The notes: generated by a model from the letters alone, not told the origin. Positions 34,571 through 44,152 are shown, counted from the first letter of the stretch. The stretch: 64,000 nt of DNA from an uncultured Eubacteriales bacterium (GCA_900540805.1 UQHL01000009.1:45911-109910), one strand, 5' to 3'. Made by a program: numbers and translations.

Positions 34571-35959
34571 TCAATTATAATTTCCTATCGTGTCGATAAA
34601 CGTTTTGATCGCCGTTTCGTAAGAATAGGTATCGTAGCCCGGCGCCTTGAACAGATTAATGAGATATACTCCTACGTTCGCCTGATATTGGGGCTTGAGA
34701 CAATCCGCAAAATTGACGCCGATAGGTTCGGCCGAACCGCCCGTAAATGCCGTGGGATCGATCTTTGTCCCCACGCCGTTTGTGATTTCCGTCCATGCCC
34801 CTTTGTCCTGAAGGCTTTCCCTCGCGGGCACGATCGTCCCCAGCGAACCGACGACCTCGTAGCCGCGCTCCGACATACAGAATTTCAGGAAATCCCACGC
34901 GAGATCTTTCTGGGTCTGGGAGGATTCCGCCGTAATAGCGTAACCGCTGCAGCCTACGCCGACGTATCCCCTGCCGTTTTCCGTCGGGGTGGTCGTACCA
35001 GGAACAACCTTCGTCGAAGGGAAGGGCAGACAGATGATATTATCGTCGGGGCGGGCGGCCAAGGTTGTGGCAAGCTTCGGCCTCACGCCGATCGACAGGG
35101 GAGAAAATCCCGCGTCAAACGTCGAAGACGCGCTGTAATAGTTTTTTTCCGAAATCGCCGTATTGAGGTAATCGAGGCACGCTTTCATCGCGTCGCTCCT
35201 GGCCGTAAGCTGCCCGTCCGTATAGACGGAGGCGCCGAAATTTTTCATAAACGTCACGGAAAGCGGATTCCATGAATAATCCATTTCGATGGGATAATAC
35301 CGCCTGTCGGGCTTCTTTGCTTTCCATTGAGCGCAGATGCTTTCCACGTCCTCCCACGTCCACGAGGAGGTGGGTACGGAAATGCCGTTTACCTGCAAAA
35401 GTGTGGCGTTTACGTAAAATGTAATCTGGTTGTAGTCTCTGGGCATAAACCAAATTCCGTCGTCCGTCGAGGATTTGTGCGTCGAATCCATGATCGCGGA
35501 ATAAAAATCGTCGAAATAGTTTGCGTCCTCGCCGACGAGATACTTGTTGAGATCTTCGAAATATCCGATATCCGACCAGTAGGAATGTTGATCCCCCGCC
35601 GTCCACACGATATCGGGCATGCTTGACGTACCGTGCCACTGCGCGACGATTTTCATATCGGACATATTGTTGTTGACCGTTATTTCCGTATCGCGGTGAA
35701 GCATATTGTACGCCGTGGCCCACCGCGACATCGTTTTGTATTCGTTGGGGTCGCTAGCGAGCACCGAAACGCGCAAATGCTTCGTGACCTCCACCGAGTC
35801 GTCGCCGTCGATAGAGTCCATACTGTCGAGAAAAGAATTTTTCCAATCGTCATCGTCCCCCGTGCTGTCCCGTTTACCCGTATCGAACGAGCAAGAGGGA
35901 AACGCACACAGAGAGGTAAGACATATAACCGCCATGACTGCCGTCAAGATTTTTTTCAT
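34571..35959 (-). CDS. Extracellular sugar-binding lipoprotein of ABC transporter (locus C)
   Basis: The protein has 462 residues with a lipoprotein signal (Cys23 in FPSCSF) and an Asp-rich linker. The core is a family-1 solute-binding protein: VSVLASDPNEYKTMSRWATAYN, the hinge NQITFYVNATLLQVNG, and the ligand-side segment DLAWDFLKFCMSERGYE near the end. AGGAG precedes the ATG. It delivers oligosaccharides to the two permeases downstream. It differs in size and opening sequence from the binding proteins of loci A and D, so this importer was acquired or evolved separately. Confidence 0.92.
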   Translation of the reverse strand: MKKILTAVMAVICLTSLCAFPSCSFDTGKRDSTGDDDDWKNSFLDSMDSIDGDDSVEVTKHLRVSVLASDPNEYKTMSRWATAYNMLHRDTEITVNNNMSDMKIVAQWHGTSSMPDIVWTAGDQHSYWSDIGYFEDLNKYLVGEDANYFDDFYSAIMDSTHKSSTDDGIWFMPRDYNQITFYVNATLLQVNGISVPTSSWTWEDVESICAQWKAKKPDRRYYPIEMDYSWNPLSVTFMKNFGASVYTDGQLTARSDAMKACLDYLNTAISEKNYYSASSTFDAGFSPLSIGVRPKLATTLAARPDDNIICLPFPSTKVVPGTTTPTENGRGYVGVGCSGYAITAESSQTQKDLAWDFLKFCMSERGYEVVGSLGTIVPARESLQDKGAWTEITNGVGTKIDPTAFTGGSAEPIGVNFADCLKPQYQANVGVYLINLFKAPGYDTYSYETAIKTFIDTIGNYN

Positions 35960-35992
35960 TTCATTAACTCCTGTACCTTATTTTTTCCGTTT

Positions 35993-38413
35993 TTATTTTT
36001 CGAGGACCTGAATTCTTCCGTTTTTCATGGGCGCCGTAACGACGATGCTGTCGCCGGAAACGACATAATCCACATTCGGGGTAAGAATGACGTTATGCTG
36101 TCTCACTTCGAAATTTCCGCCGGGTTTTTTCAGCGTAACCTTCAGCCTCTCGCCGTTGACCGTGCCTCGGATACTGTTGATCTGCACGAAATTTTTTCCG
36201 ATGGAAACGTCATAGACAAGGCCGGAGAAAGCACAGTTTTCCATCTTCCAGAACGTGAGCCCCTCGGGCAGGTTCGGCGTGATGTTGAGCGTTTTATACT
36301 CGTCGCCGCCCAGCCCGAAAAACGTATCGGGAATGGAGGTGTACATGATCGCCGCTTCTAAAAATTCGCTGTCGAGCCCGATTGCCCCCGCGCCGTTTTT
36401 GCCCTGCAGCTTATAAGTGGGCGAATCTTTTTTTGAATAACTTTGCTCGTAAAAATTGTCGCCCTGGCCGCCGTCGCGCTTGACCTTTTCGTACCAGCCC
36501 TGAATATTTTTCAACTTTTTATACGCTTGCTCCGTGCCGTTTACCGCGTTGGTCGCGCCCAAATCATAATAGGCCATGTGAATCGCCGTGCCGCCGTTTT
36601 GTACCTGGTTGCCCCATTTATAATTGGCGCCGCTCTTCCCGTTGAATTTCCACCAAAACTGATATTCGTTATTCTTTGTCGTCCAGCGGGGCGCAAACTC
36701 GTAATAATAAATATTTTTTCCCTTGGCGGTATCCGTTTCCACTCGTCTTTCGCCGTTGATCCAATCCATGATGCTCGCCGCTTTTTCCTCGTCTGCCAGC
36801 CCGTACAATACGGCCTCTTCGTTAAAAAGCGTAAAGCCGTAATCCACTATGTCCCCGTCGGCGTTGATTCCCAGATGATATCGGCCCGTATCCTCGTTCC
36901 AGAAGGTTTGATTGTATTTCGTCCGGCAAAGTTCCGCGAGGGCGTTCAGCGTAGCTTCCGTCTGCGCGTATTGCGTAACCCCCTTCGCGTCGGGATTGGT
37001 CACCGAAACCCGTTCGCCCGCAATGCCCGCGGCGGCGGCCATCTTTTCGAGATAGGCCATATCCTTTAAGCCGAGATAGAACAGGTTGTTGCAGTACGAA
37101 CTGACGCAGGGATAGGAAACGCAGTCCCAGTATCCGTCGCCGATCCCCGAGCCAATCCCCTGCATGCCGATCAAACCGTCTATAGGGGTGAAAAAATCGA
37201 CGTTGGTCGAGCCGTCGTGGCCGACAAAATTTTTAGTGGAAACGAGGCCTTCGGTTCCGTAGCAGTAGGTGAGATAAAACTGCATGGCTTTTCTCGCCTT
37301 GCCGATCACCTCCGCCAGAAATTCGTCGTCCTGCGTATATTTGTAATAATTCGCCACGGCGGCAATAAACACGCCTGCGTTGTTGATCTGTCGGCCGTCG
37401 TAGCTGAGATCCACTTCGTTTGCGCCGACCGAACCCGTCAGGCCGTTTTTGAAGCTGATCTCTATTTTCATCTGCGTTACTTTTTTATCCGTTCCCCAAT
37501 CGGGGTCCGCATACATCGGAAACACAACTTTCGCGGTCGAAGGGAATTTGTCGCCGTAATTTGTCGTAGCGAAAGCGTTGTAGCCGACGGACTTCTCTTC
37601 GGTATATTTCGTATCGTTTTCCGTCTGCCAATATACGACGATATCCTCTACCTGATCGGTAACGAGGCTGTTTTCGTCGTTGATCGCGAGGTTGAGCTCG
37701 AGAAAAGGCGCATGATAGGTATTCGCCATAAACTCGGTGAGCTTATACGTTTCCAGCGTCACCCTTTTCATATTTTTTCCGACGACGGAAATTTGCCCGT
37801 TCTCCACCTTCCCCGACGCGACGTTGTCCGCATAGATCTTCCATCCGTCGTCCGAGCCGTCGAACGAATAAGTATGGTTGTTATATACGCCTGTATTTCC
37901 CGCGCTCATGGACGAATTGGGAAATTCCCAGCTCTGCCCCCAAGAGGAGCTGTCCGTCCCGTTATCCATCCACACATACCCGAAATCGTCCTGAAAAATC
38001 GATCTTGCCCAGGCTTTAATCGTCTCCTTGGGATTATAAGAAAGGGCGTCGGTATCCATAAACATAACTGCCATCGATTCCCATTCCTTCCAGATGGAAT
38101 TTCCGTCCCCGATTTTCAGATCCCCGATCGCGTTTGCGGTATAGCGCAGGTGTCTCTCCATATACTCGTTGAGAAAAGCGTCCAGCGTCGGGTCGGAGCT
38201 GTAAAACTGCATGACGCCGTCGCCCTGTTTCTCATAGGTATAGCCTCTGTTTATGTCGTCGATGCCGCCCGAAGCCGTCGAATTGGAATTTGAAGAATTG
38301 TCGGAAACGGAACCGTTGTCCCCGTTTCCGCCGCAGGACGCCGCGCAGACCGCCATCGCCGCCGCCAAAAGCATAACGCCGATCTTTTTTGTTTTTTTCT
38401 CGTTTATTGTCAT
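35993..38413 (-). CDS. Predicted alpha/alpha-barrel glycosidase lipoprotein, copy 1
   Basis: The protein has 806 residues with a lipoprotein signal (Cys27 in AASCGG). It starts 4 bases after the upstream stop, with GGAAGGTG as ribosome site. Like its paralogue at 30284, it has an N-terminal beta-rich half and a C-terminal helical half. Shared landmarks are WKEWES/WKEWET, DGRQINNAG/DDRQANNVG, GIGDGYWD, FWNEDTGRYHLG, MDWINGERR/MSWINGDR, EFAPR and GLDSEFLEAA/GLDYEFLEAA. Conserved acidic residues in these segments are candidate catalytic residues. The two copies flank the sugar importer, which suggests complementary surface enzymes. No GH family could be assigned. Confidence 0.78.
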   Translation of the reverse strand: MTINEKKTKKIGVMLLAAAMAVCAASCGGNGDNGSVSDNSSNSNSTASGGIDDINRGYTYEKQGDGVMQFYSSDPTLDAFLNEYMERHLRYTANAIGDLKIGDGNSIWKEWESMAVMFMDTDALSYNPKETIKAWARSIFQDDFGYVWMDNGTDSSSWGQSWEFPNSSMSAGNTGVYNNHTYSFDGSDDGWKIYADNVASGKVENGQISVVGKNMKRVTLETYKLTEFMANTYHAPFLELNLAINDENSLVTDQVEDIVVYWQTENDTKYTEEKSVGYNAFATTNYGDKFPSTAKVVFPMYADPDWGTDKKVTQMKIEISFKNGLTGSVGANEVDLSYDGRQINNAGVFIAAVANYYKYTQDDEFLAEVIGKARKAMQFYLTYCYGTEGLVSTKNFVGHDGSTNVDFFTPIDGLIGMQGIGSGIGDGYWDCVSYPCVSSYCNNLFYLGLKDMAYLEKMAAAAGIAGERVSVTNPDAKGVTQYAQTEATLNALAELCRTKYNQTFWNEDTGRYHLGINADGDIVDYGFTLFNEEAVLYGLADEEKAASIMDWINGERRVETDTAKGKNIYYYEFAPRWTTKNNEYQFWWKFNGKSGANYKWGNQVQNGGTAIHMAYYDLGATNAVNGTEQAYKKLKNIQGWYEKVKRDGGQGDNFYEQSYSKKDSPTYKLQGKNGAGAIGLDSEFLEAAIMYTSIPDTFFGLGGDEYKTLNITPNLPEGLTFWKMENCAFSGLVYDVSIGKNFVQINSIRGTVNGERLKVTLKKPGGNFEVRQHNVILTPNVDYVVSGDSIVVTAPMKNGRIQVLEK

Positions 38414-38417
38414 CTTG

Positions 38418-39653
38418 TCACCTTCCCGCGGCCGCGAGTTCCTCGTCGGTGTAGCCGCCCTGATTATTCAGCGTATCGTCGATATATTGCGGTTTTTCGG
38501 AAGAACCGGAAGTAACGTCGGTCCATTTTCCTTCCGCGCAGCTCCAATAATAAGTAACGTCCTCCTTCAGCATGACGCCCGTGGGAAACAGAAGGCCCTT
38601 TTTCAGACGGATAACCATATTCGTCTCCGCAGCCGCGTCGGGAGAAATATTATATCTGTCCTCGGGGTCGTCGCCCTTCAGATACAGCTCGATGACGTTT
38701 CCCGTATAGTGCACCTGCACGGACAAAGCCATCGTCGAATTCCACGAGCTGTTTGCAGAATACATCAAGGTTTTTAAGTCGTACAGCTGTAAGCCCTTTT
38801 CTTCCCCGCAGTCGGAAAGCCGCGTTTCCGTGCCGTAAGAGGTGAGTCCGTTAAACTTATCCGCACCGATCTGTATTTTGTACAGCAGACTGTCCGCGTT
38901 ATCGACCCCGACGATCCCGAAATTGAAGAACGAGGAAATTTCCGTAGCGGATACGGGAAATTCGGGAAGCATCAGCCCCTCGAACTGGCTTTTATACCAA
39001 AATTGCATATTGACGAGCTTTCTCGGCGAGAGAGCTTTATCCATATACAGTTTGATTTTCATATTTTCTTTCGCGCCCTTGTTTTTGGAGGGAGAGCTGA
39101 TTCCGATCAGTCCCGTCTCTCCATAGCTGTCTTCGCCGAGACGGTAAATGCGCGTTCCTGCGCCGCCGTCCGCGGGCAGACGATACAGGATATCCGCCGT
39201 GGTGACGTAACCGCTTTCGCCCGTAAATCCCTTTTTCAACAGAATTTTATCCGTCCCGTCCCTTTTCAGACAGGACGCGGGTACGTCGATCTTCAAACGG
39301 TATTTTCCCTCCGCCTCCTCGTAAACGGCGGAAACGGAAACGTCGTTTTCCTTGAGCTTCGTTACGGAAACGTCGTTGAGATATATACTCCCGCCCCACC
39401 TTCCAGACGCATCGCCCGCAGCCGTCGCTATACTTTGAGAAAATTCGACGCGCACATAATAGCGCGTTCCTTCCGCTGCTGCCGCAAGAGAAACGCCCGT
39501 GACGGTCATTGCGTCCGATTGCACGGCTGCCGCCGACGCCGCGGGTACGCCTTCGGCGGTTACGTTCCGCTGCGCAGGACGCGCATAGCCGCCTGCATTC
39601 ATCGACAGCGAACCGATCAGACAACACAACAGCACTCCGATTTGTTTTTTCAA
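38418..39653 (-). CDS. Secreted protein of unknown function (TTG start)
   Basis: The protein has 411 residues from a TTG start at 39653. AGAGGAGG stands 7 bases before this TTG, while an upstream in-frame TTG would place the ribosome site inside the gene. The N-terminus KKQIGVLLCCLIGSLSMNAGGYA is a Sec signal peptide, without a clear lipobox. The rest is beta-rich with charged turns (YYVRVEFSQSIA, IYLNDVSVTKL, YRLKIDVPASCL) and ends with a short Gly/Glu/Ala stretch. I do not recognise a family. It is the first gene of the long locus C operon, just downstream of a LacI-type operator, so it probably serves glycan binding. Confidence 0.7.
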   Translation of the reverse strand: MKKQIGVLLCCLIGSLSMNAGGYARPAQRNVTAEGVPAASAAAVQSDAMTVTGVSLAAAAEGTRYYVRVEFSQSIATAAGDASGRWGGSIYLNDVSVTKLKENDVSVSAVYEEAEGKYRLKIDVPASCLKRDGTDKILLKKGFTGESGYVTTADILYRLPADGGAGTRIYRLGEDSYGETGLIGISSPSKNKGAKENMKIKLYMDKALSPRKLVNMQFWYKSQFEGLMLPEFPVSATEISSFFNFGIVGVDNADSLLYKIQIGADKFNGLTSYGTETRLSDCGEEKGLQLYDLKTLMYSANSSWNSTMALSVQVHYTGNVIELYLKGDDPEDRYNISPDAAAETNMVIRLKKGLLFPTGVMLKEDVTYYWSCAEGKWTDVTSGSSEKPQYIDDTLNNQGGYTDEELAAAGR

Positions 39654-39698
39654 GATAATTCCTCCTCTTTTCAACGATTTTTATAATTTATCCTTTAT

Positions 39699-39710
39699 TT
39701 ACGCGCGTTC
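39699..39710 (-). promoter_or_regulatory. LacI-type operator copy at the locus C operon promoter
   Basis: TTACGCGCGTTC matches the site at 45254-45265 in 11 of 12 positions, and both are followed by TTTT on the plus strand. It lies immediately downstream of the -10 box, where a bound repressor would block transcription. Confidence 0.7.
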
Positions 39711-39711
39711 T

Positions 39712-39740
39712 TTTATATTTTTTAATACGCGATACAACAA
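39712..39740 (-). promoter_or_regulatory. Promoter of the main locus C operon
   Basis: TTGTTG (39735-39740) and TATAAA (39712-39717) are 17 bases apart on the minus strand. The -35 box is a partial match. The adjacent operator supports this placement. Confidence 0.6.
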
Positions 39741-39785
39741 AATTACTTTTGTCGATATGCGTATCCGATAAAAGTCACGCCCGTT

Positions 39786-42014
39786 TCAACGTTTGAGTTC
39801 GGCTTTAAGAAACCCTTTTTCCTGACTTATCCTTACGATTTTATAATCGGAAAAATCAGTCAGCAGCCGACAGTCTTCGGGATATTTAATTTCGTAAAAG
39901 GCCTTTCCCTTTTCCGTTCTCCATTTAGCCTCAATCTTTCCGCGAACGCTTCTATAACCGCCGCTCACCTTGTTGACCCGACCTTCGAAATCGAAGTACG
40001 GCTTTACCCTAATCGCCGAAAATCCCGGTCCTTCTTCCGCATAATTGATCCCGAGCACGTAACGGTAATACCATTCGACACACGAACCCAACGAATAATG
40101 ATTGAACGAATTCATCGCCGCGTCGCCGAAGCCGTTTTCCGCCGTATAGCTGTTCCAGCGTTCCCAGACGGTGGTGGCGCCCTGCTTTACGGAATATCCC
40201 CATGAGGGATATGTGTCCGTCGAAATAATCTTATAGGCCAAATCGGCACGCCCCATGTCGCAAAGCGCGGGAAGCAGATACTTGATAGACATAAATCCGC
40301 AGGAAAGATGGTCGTCGTTTTCGGAGATCGAACGCAGAAAGCCGTCCCTTATTTCCTCTTTATCCATAAGACGGAAAGCGTAAGCAAGCAGATAATCGCC
40401 TTGATTGCCGTTTCCCACCCGCCTGTTTTTATCGACGAACTTTGCACGGTACGCGTTTTTGATCTTATGAAATAATTCTCTATAATATCCGTCCTGCTCG
40501 TCGCCCAGCACTTCGCATGCTTTCGCCGTCAGGTAGGCGCTGTGCGCAAACATGGCCGTATTCATGCCCTCTACGTCGGTTTCGTTGACGCGAATGGAAA
40601 GCCAATCCCCAAACCCGCCGAACGGACGCAGGTAATTTTCGCTGTTGCACAGCTGATAGTCCACCCATTTTTTCATGCAGGGCAGGCACTCGGATAAAAA
40701 ACCTTTATCGCCGTACATCAGATAATAGGTATAGGGAAGCTCCGTTACCACGTCCCCCCAGCCGTTGTTTCCATATCCGACAATAGGAACGTACGGCACG
40801 ACGTCGGGTACCGCTCCGTCCTCCCTTTGCGCGTCGGCCAGATCCCGCATATATTTCCGATAAAAAGCACGGCAATCCATATTGAACATCGCGCTTCCGC
40901 AGAATGCGAACGAATCGCCCGTCCAGCCCATGCGTTCGTCCCGCTGGGGACAATCCGTAGGCAAGCCCACAAAATTGCTTTTTTGCCCCCAAAACGCGTT
41001 TTTATAGATTTGATCCACCAAGGGATTGTCGGAAGAAAAAGCGCCCGTTTCCGATATGTCGCTGTATAAGGCGCAAACCGTCAACTCGGATATCTCCGCG
41101 CTTTCGGGCTTCGTTACTTCTATGTATCTGAAACCGTGAAAGGTAAAGGAGGGAAAAAACACTCTTTCGGCTCCGTCGGAGATAAAGACGTCGGTCGCTT
41201 TCGCCGTCCGCAGATTCTCTGTATATAGTCTCCCGTCCTTTTCCAGCATTTCGCCATATCGGAAAACGATTTTATCCCCCGCTTTCGCCGCTATTTTACA
41301 GGAGATGTTTCCCGCAAGATTTTGTCCGCAATCGTAAAGATATTTTCCGTCGCCGTCCCGATGTAAAAATACCGTTTTCAATTTTTCGTGATACACGATG
41401 GGCGGGGCGAAGCTTTCCGAGACGGACGTTTCTTTCGGGCGGCAGACGGTGACGGGTACGAATTTATCGCTTTTGAAGCCGTATCGGCTGAATTCGGTTC
41501 CGCATTCGCGCGCGTCCACGGTCTGCCCGTCCTGAAGATCGTTGCGGCGGACGCTTCCGCTTCCTCCCGTAAAGCTTTCGTCGCTGACTATGGTCTGCGT
41601 GCGGCCGTCCTTGTACTCTATCGTCAGCCAGAGCAACAGCAGCAGCGGATATTCCCCGTAAAGCTGTCTGCCGACAATGCTGATTTTTCCGCAGTACCAG
41701 CCGTCTCCGACGATCGCTCCCACACAGTTTCCGCCCTCTTTCAGCAATTCCGTCGCGTCGTATTTCCGATACTCGATCCGTTTCGAATAATCCGTCCATT
41801 GCGGCTCAAACAAAAAGTTGCTTACCCTTTGTCCGTTGATATATCCCTCGTAAATCCCCCGCGCCGTGATATAAAGCGTCGCACGGGAAATTTTTCCGTC
41901 AATTTCGAACTCTTTTCTCATGTAGGCGGCGGGGCTTCCCTCCGCCATATCCCTGCGGCCCCTCCCGATCCTTTCATCGGTGATCACTCCTATCCATTCG
42001 GCTGCAAATTCCAT
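39786..42014 (-). CDS. GH78 family alpha-L-rhamnosidase
   Basis: The protein has 742 residues without a signal peptide. The ATG at 42014 follows GAGGTC and is 8 bases after the deacetylase stop. N-terminal beta-sandwich domains (RKEFEIDGKISRATLYIT, WTDYSKRIEYRKYD) lead to the alpha/alpha barrel. The GH78 signature CPQRDERMGWTGD is at 355-367, with Asp359/Glu360 in the active-site region. A C-terminal beta domain closes the protein. The enzyme releases rhamnose from rhamnosides by inversion. It probably works in the cytosol on oligosaccharides imported by the locus C transporter. Confidence 0.93.
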   Translation of the reverse strand: MEFAAEWIGVITDERIGRGRRDMAEGSPAAYMRKEFEIDGKISRATLYITARGIYEGYINGQRVSNFLFEPQWTDYSKRIEYRKYDATELLKEGGNCVGAIVGDGWYCGKISIVGRQLYGEYPLLLLLWLTIEYKDGRTQTIVSDESFTGGSGSVRRNDLQDGQTVDARECGTEFSRYGFKSDKFVPVTVCRPKETSVSESFAPPIVYHEKLKTVFLHRDGDGKYLYDCGQNLAGNISCKIAAKAGDKIVFRYGEMLEKDGRLYTENLRTAKATDVFISDGAERVFFPSFTFHGFRYIEVTKPESAEISELTVCALYSDISETGAFSSDNPLVDQIYKNAFWGQKSNFVGLPTDCPQRDERMGWTGDSFAFCGSAMFNMDCRAFYRKYMRDLADAQREDGAVPDVVPYVPIVGYGNNGWGDVVTELPYTYYLMYGDKGFLSECLPCMKKWVDYQLCNSENYLRPFGGFGDWLSIRVNETDVEGMNTAMFAHSAYLTAKACEVLGDEQDGYYRELFHKIKNAYRAKFVDKNRRVGNGNQGDYLLAYAFRLMDKEEIRDGFLRSISENDDHLSCGFMSIKYLLPALCDMGRADLAYKIISTDTYPSWGYSVKQGATTVWERWNSYTAENGFGDAAMNSFNHYSLGSCVEWYYRYVLGINYAEEGPGFSAIRVKPYFDFEGRVNKVSGGYRSVRGKIEAKWRTEKGKAFYEIKYPEDCRLLTDFSDYKIVRISQEKGFLKAELKR

Positions 42015-42022
42015 TATCGACC

Positions 42023-42847
42023 TCAAATACGGCGTTCCGAACGAGCGGGAACCATAATATTTTCATTTTTATATTCTATAAATACATCTTTGTCGGAAGC
42101 GTTTATCAACACTCCGTCGGAAATCTTCAAAGCGCGTGCCGCCTCTATGTAGCCGATCAATTCCCCGTTCGTCGCAAAAAAGATATCGTTCCCTTCGAGC
42201 AGCCCCTCTATCGCGTTTTTCACCTTTTCCCATACCCCGTCGAGAGAAAACTCGTAACTGTGTCCCCAGATATACAGCCAGCTGATTTCCTCGTCTTGAA
42301 AGCCGATATAATCGCGGCAGAGCTTTTCAAATCCGTTATCCAATATAAAAACGGAGGGACAAAAGGGAAGAAAGCTTTCGGGAATCGAATAATCGAGGCG
42401 GCTTTTTGCCGCTCTGACGTAACGGAAACGGAACGATAGAAATTTGATCAGATTTTCGTCGTAAGGGCCGCCGGGAACGACGAAGCCTTGCGGTTTTTCT
42501 CCGAAAATACGCGCAATATTCTCGATATCCTTGTCTATTTCTTCCCGTAAAACCTCCTCGCTCTGTCCCACTAAAAGCGGATGTCTCAAGGAATGGGAAG
42601 CTATCTCGTGCCCCCGATAAAGCAGCTTCGCCTGTTCTTCGGTCACGCGGTTATGAAAAATATCCTTTTCCCGAAAACGCAGAATCGCATCCGCTCCGAA
42701 CAGTCCCGAATTGATATTGAAAGTTGCTTTAATCCCGTGTTTGTTGAGAAAGTCGATAAACCATACGTCGTAAAAAGTTCCGTCGTCGAAGCTTAACGTC
42801 ACCGCTTTCTTTTTGAATCCTTTATAACGGATTTTGAATGTGTCCAT
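42023..42847 (-). CDS. CE4 polysaccharide deacetylase (NodB-like)
   Basis: The protein has 274 residues without a signal peptide. Motif 1 is TLSFDDG (17-23) with Asp21/Asp22. Motif 2 is HEIASHSLRHP (80-90), where His85 and His89 are the usual metal ligands. A later VVPGGPY corresponds to motif 3. CE4 enzymes remove N- or O-acetyl groups from sugars using a metal ion. AGGGAAGG stands close to the ATG. The lack of a signal fits action on imported oligosaccharides before the rhamnosidase encoded just downstream. Transcripts may come from the serine hydrolase side through the palindromic repeats, because I find no clear promoter in the gap. Confidence 0.9.
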   Translation of the reverse strand: MDTFKIRYKGFKKKAVTLSFDDGTFYDVWFIDFLNKHGIKATFNINSGLFGADAILRFREKDIFHNRVTEEQAKLLYRGHEIASHSLRHPLLVGQSEEVLREEIDKDIENIARIFGEKPQGFVVPGGPYDENLIKFLSFRFRYVRAAKSRLDYSIPESFLPFCPSVFILDNGFEKLCRDYIGFQDEEISWLYIWGHSYEFSLDGVWEKVKNAIEGLLEGNDIFFATNGELIGYIEAARALKISDGVLINASDKDVFIEYKNENIMVPARSERRI

Positions 42848-42879
42848 CGCCTTCCCTCTCCTTTGGCTGATTAATGTTT

Positions 42880-42958
42880 TTTATGTAAGTTGATACTTAC
42901 ATAAAGGGACGCGTCCCTTTATGTAAGTTGATACTTACATAAAGGGACGCGTCCCTTT
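42880..42958. repeat. Tandem 38-bp repeat made of nested palindromes
   Basis: A 38-base unit occurs twice without any mismatch (42880-42917, 42918-42955), with three more bases of a third copy. Each unit joins the inverted repeat TTATGTAAGT-TGAT-ACTTACATAA to the palindrome AAAGGGACGCGTCCCTTT. Across the junction there is a perfect 34-base palindrome (42895-42928). Arms 42903-42928 and 42933-42958 form a perfect 26-bp stem with a 4-base loop. No T-run follows on either strand. It lies between the serine hydrolase and deacetylase genes. Confidence 0.95.
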
Positions 42959-42976
42959 GCCGAATTTTCGCTTTTT

Positions 42977-44152
42977 TTATTTTTCTGCTTTTTCAATCGC
43001 CCTCATGACGTTGCACTCGAATTCGAAAGCCGTGATCGCGCCGGAGCCGCCTGCATTGTCCATATTGCTCATATATACGGCGGAAAGCTTCCGTTGCGGA
43101 TCAACCCAAAAATGCGTGTTATACGCGCCGCTCCAGCCAAAGCTGCCCGGCGTCAGCTCCTGTACCCCGCCCGTCTTTTTCTGAACTACCCGCACGCAAT
43201 AGCCCCAGTCGAAATATTCGTGCATTCCCGCAAAGCCGATCGGAAAATGAGGCGTCCGAAGCTGTTCGACCGCTTGAGGGGAAAGGATTCTCGCCCCGTA
43301 TGCCTCGCCCTCGTTTGCAAGCATCGCGGCAAATCTGACGTAATCGTCCGCCGTGGAAAACAATCCGGCCGCACCGCCCGGATATCCCGCTTCAAAGCCG
43401 TGAAATCCTCTTTTATAACCGTAATCCGCTTCCGTCACCGCCGTCGCTTCGTCGTTGAGACGATACATGGGCGGAACCCTGCTCCACTGCTCATCGCTTA
43501 AATTGTAAGCGGCGTCCGTCATGCCGAGAGGTTCAAACATATTTTTCTTCAAAAATTCTTCATAGGGAAGCTCCGAAACCAATTCCACAATCCTCGCCAC
43601 GACGTCCAACGCCACAGCCGGACTGTACATTTGACTACTTCCGGGAGAAAAATCCAGCCGCATGCGGGAATATCCTTCCACCGTCTCGGCTAAACCTTTT
43701 CCCGCTTTATGTCCGTACAACGGATATTCCGCGTTTCCTACCTCCCCCGAAGATAACCCCGAGCTGTGCGTAAGTACGTCCTCGATCGTAATTTCGCGTG
43801 CCGCCTCGGCGGCCGTCGTTACCTTTCCGTCGATGATTTTTCCGACGTACATTTTTTTGAAAGCGGGCAGATACTTGCTGATTTTATCCTTTACCGACAA
43901 CATTCCCCGATCCTGCAAAATCATACAGGCGCAGGCCGTAATCGGTTTTGTCATGGATGCCAGACGAAAAACGGCTTTATCCGTCAGCGGAATTTTTTTC
44001 TCGATATTGAAATATCCCCCCGTATATCGATAGACTTCCTTTCCGTCAAACGCAACGGAAATCACCGCGCCGGGCAGGATTCCTTTTCCGACGCGCGCGT
44101 CCACACAGCTTGCCGCGGCTGAAAAGTCGGGAATACTTTTATTTGTCATCAT
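42977..44152 (-). CDS. Serine hydrolase, class C beta-lactamase-like family
   Basis: The protein has 391 residues. The start lies at one of two adjacent ATG codons (44152 or 44149) and overlaps the end of the LacI gene by up to 14 bases. The S-x-x-K motif is SMTK (66-69), with Ser66 as nucleophile. Downstream TPGSFGWSGAYNTHFW resembles the third active-site box of this family (H/K-T-G replaced by GWSG). Members include carboxylesterases and peptidases as well as beta-lactamases. No signal peptide is seen, so resistance is unlikely and ester removal from imported glycan is more plausible. That role is inferred. Confidence 0.88.
   Translation of the reverse strand: MMTNKSIPDFSAAASCVDARVGKGILPGAVISVAFDGKEVYRYTGGYFNIEKKIPLTDKAVFRLASMTKPITACACMILQDRGMLSVKDKISKYLPAFKKMYVGKIIDGKVTTAAEAAREITIEDVLTHSSGLSSGEVGNAEYPLYGHKAGKGLAETVEGYSRMRLDFSPGSSQMYSPAVALDVVARIVELVSELPYEEFLKKNMFEPLGMTDAAYNLSDEQWSRVPPMYRLNDEATAVTEADYGYKRGFHGFEAGYPGGAAGLFSTADDYVRFAAMLANEGEAYGARILSPQAVEQLRTPHFPIGFAGMHEYFDWGYCVRVVQKKTGGVQELTPGSFGWSGAYNTHFWVDPQRKLSAVYMSNMDNAGGSGAITAFEFECNVMRAIEKAEK

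Noticed and set aside
42880..42958. CRISPR array
   Set aside because: Only two units without spacers, made of palindromes.
42977..44152. Antibiotic-resistance beta-lactamase
   Set aside because: The S-x-x-K motif is present, but there is no signal peptide and the gene is in a sugar operon under LacI, so an esterase-like role is more likely.
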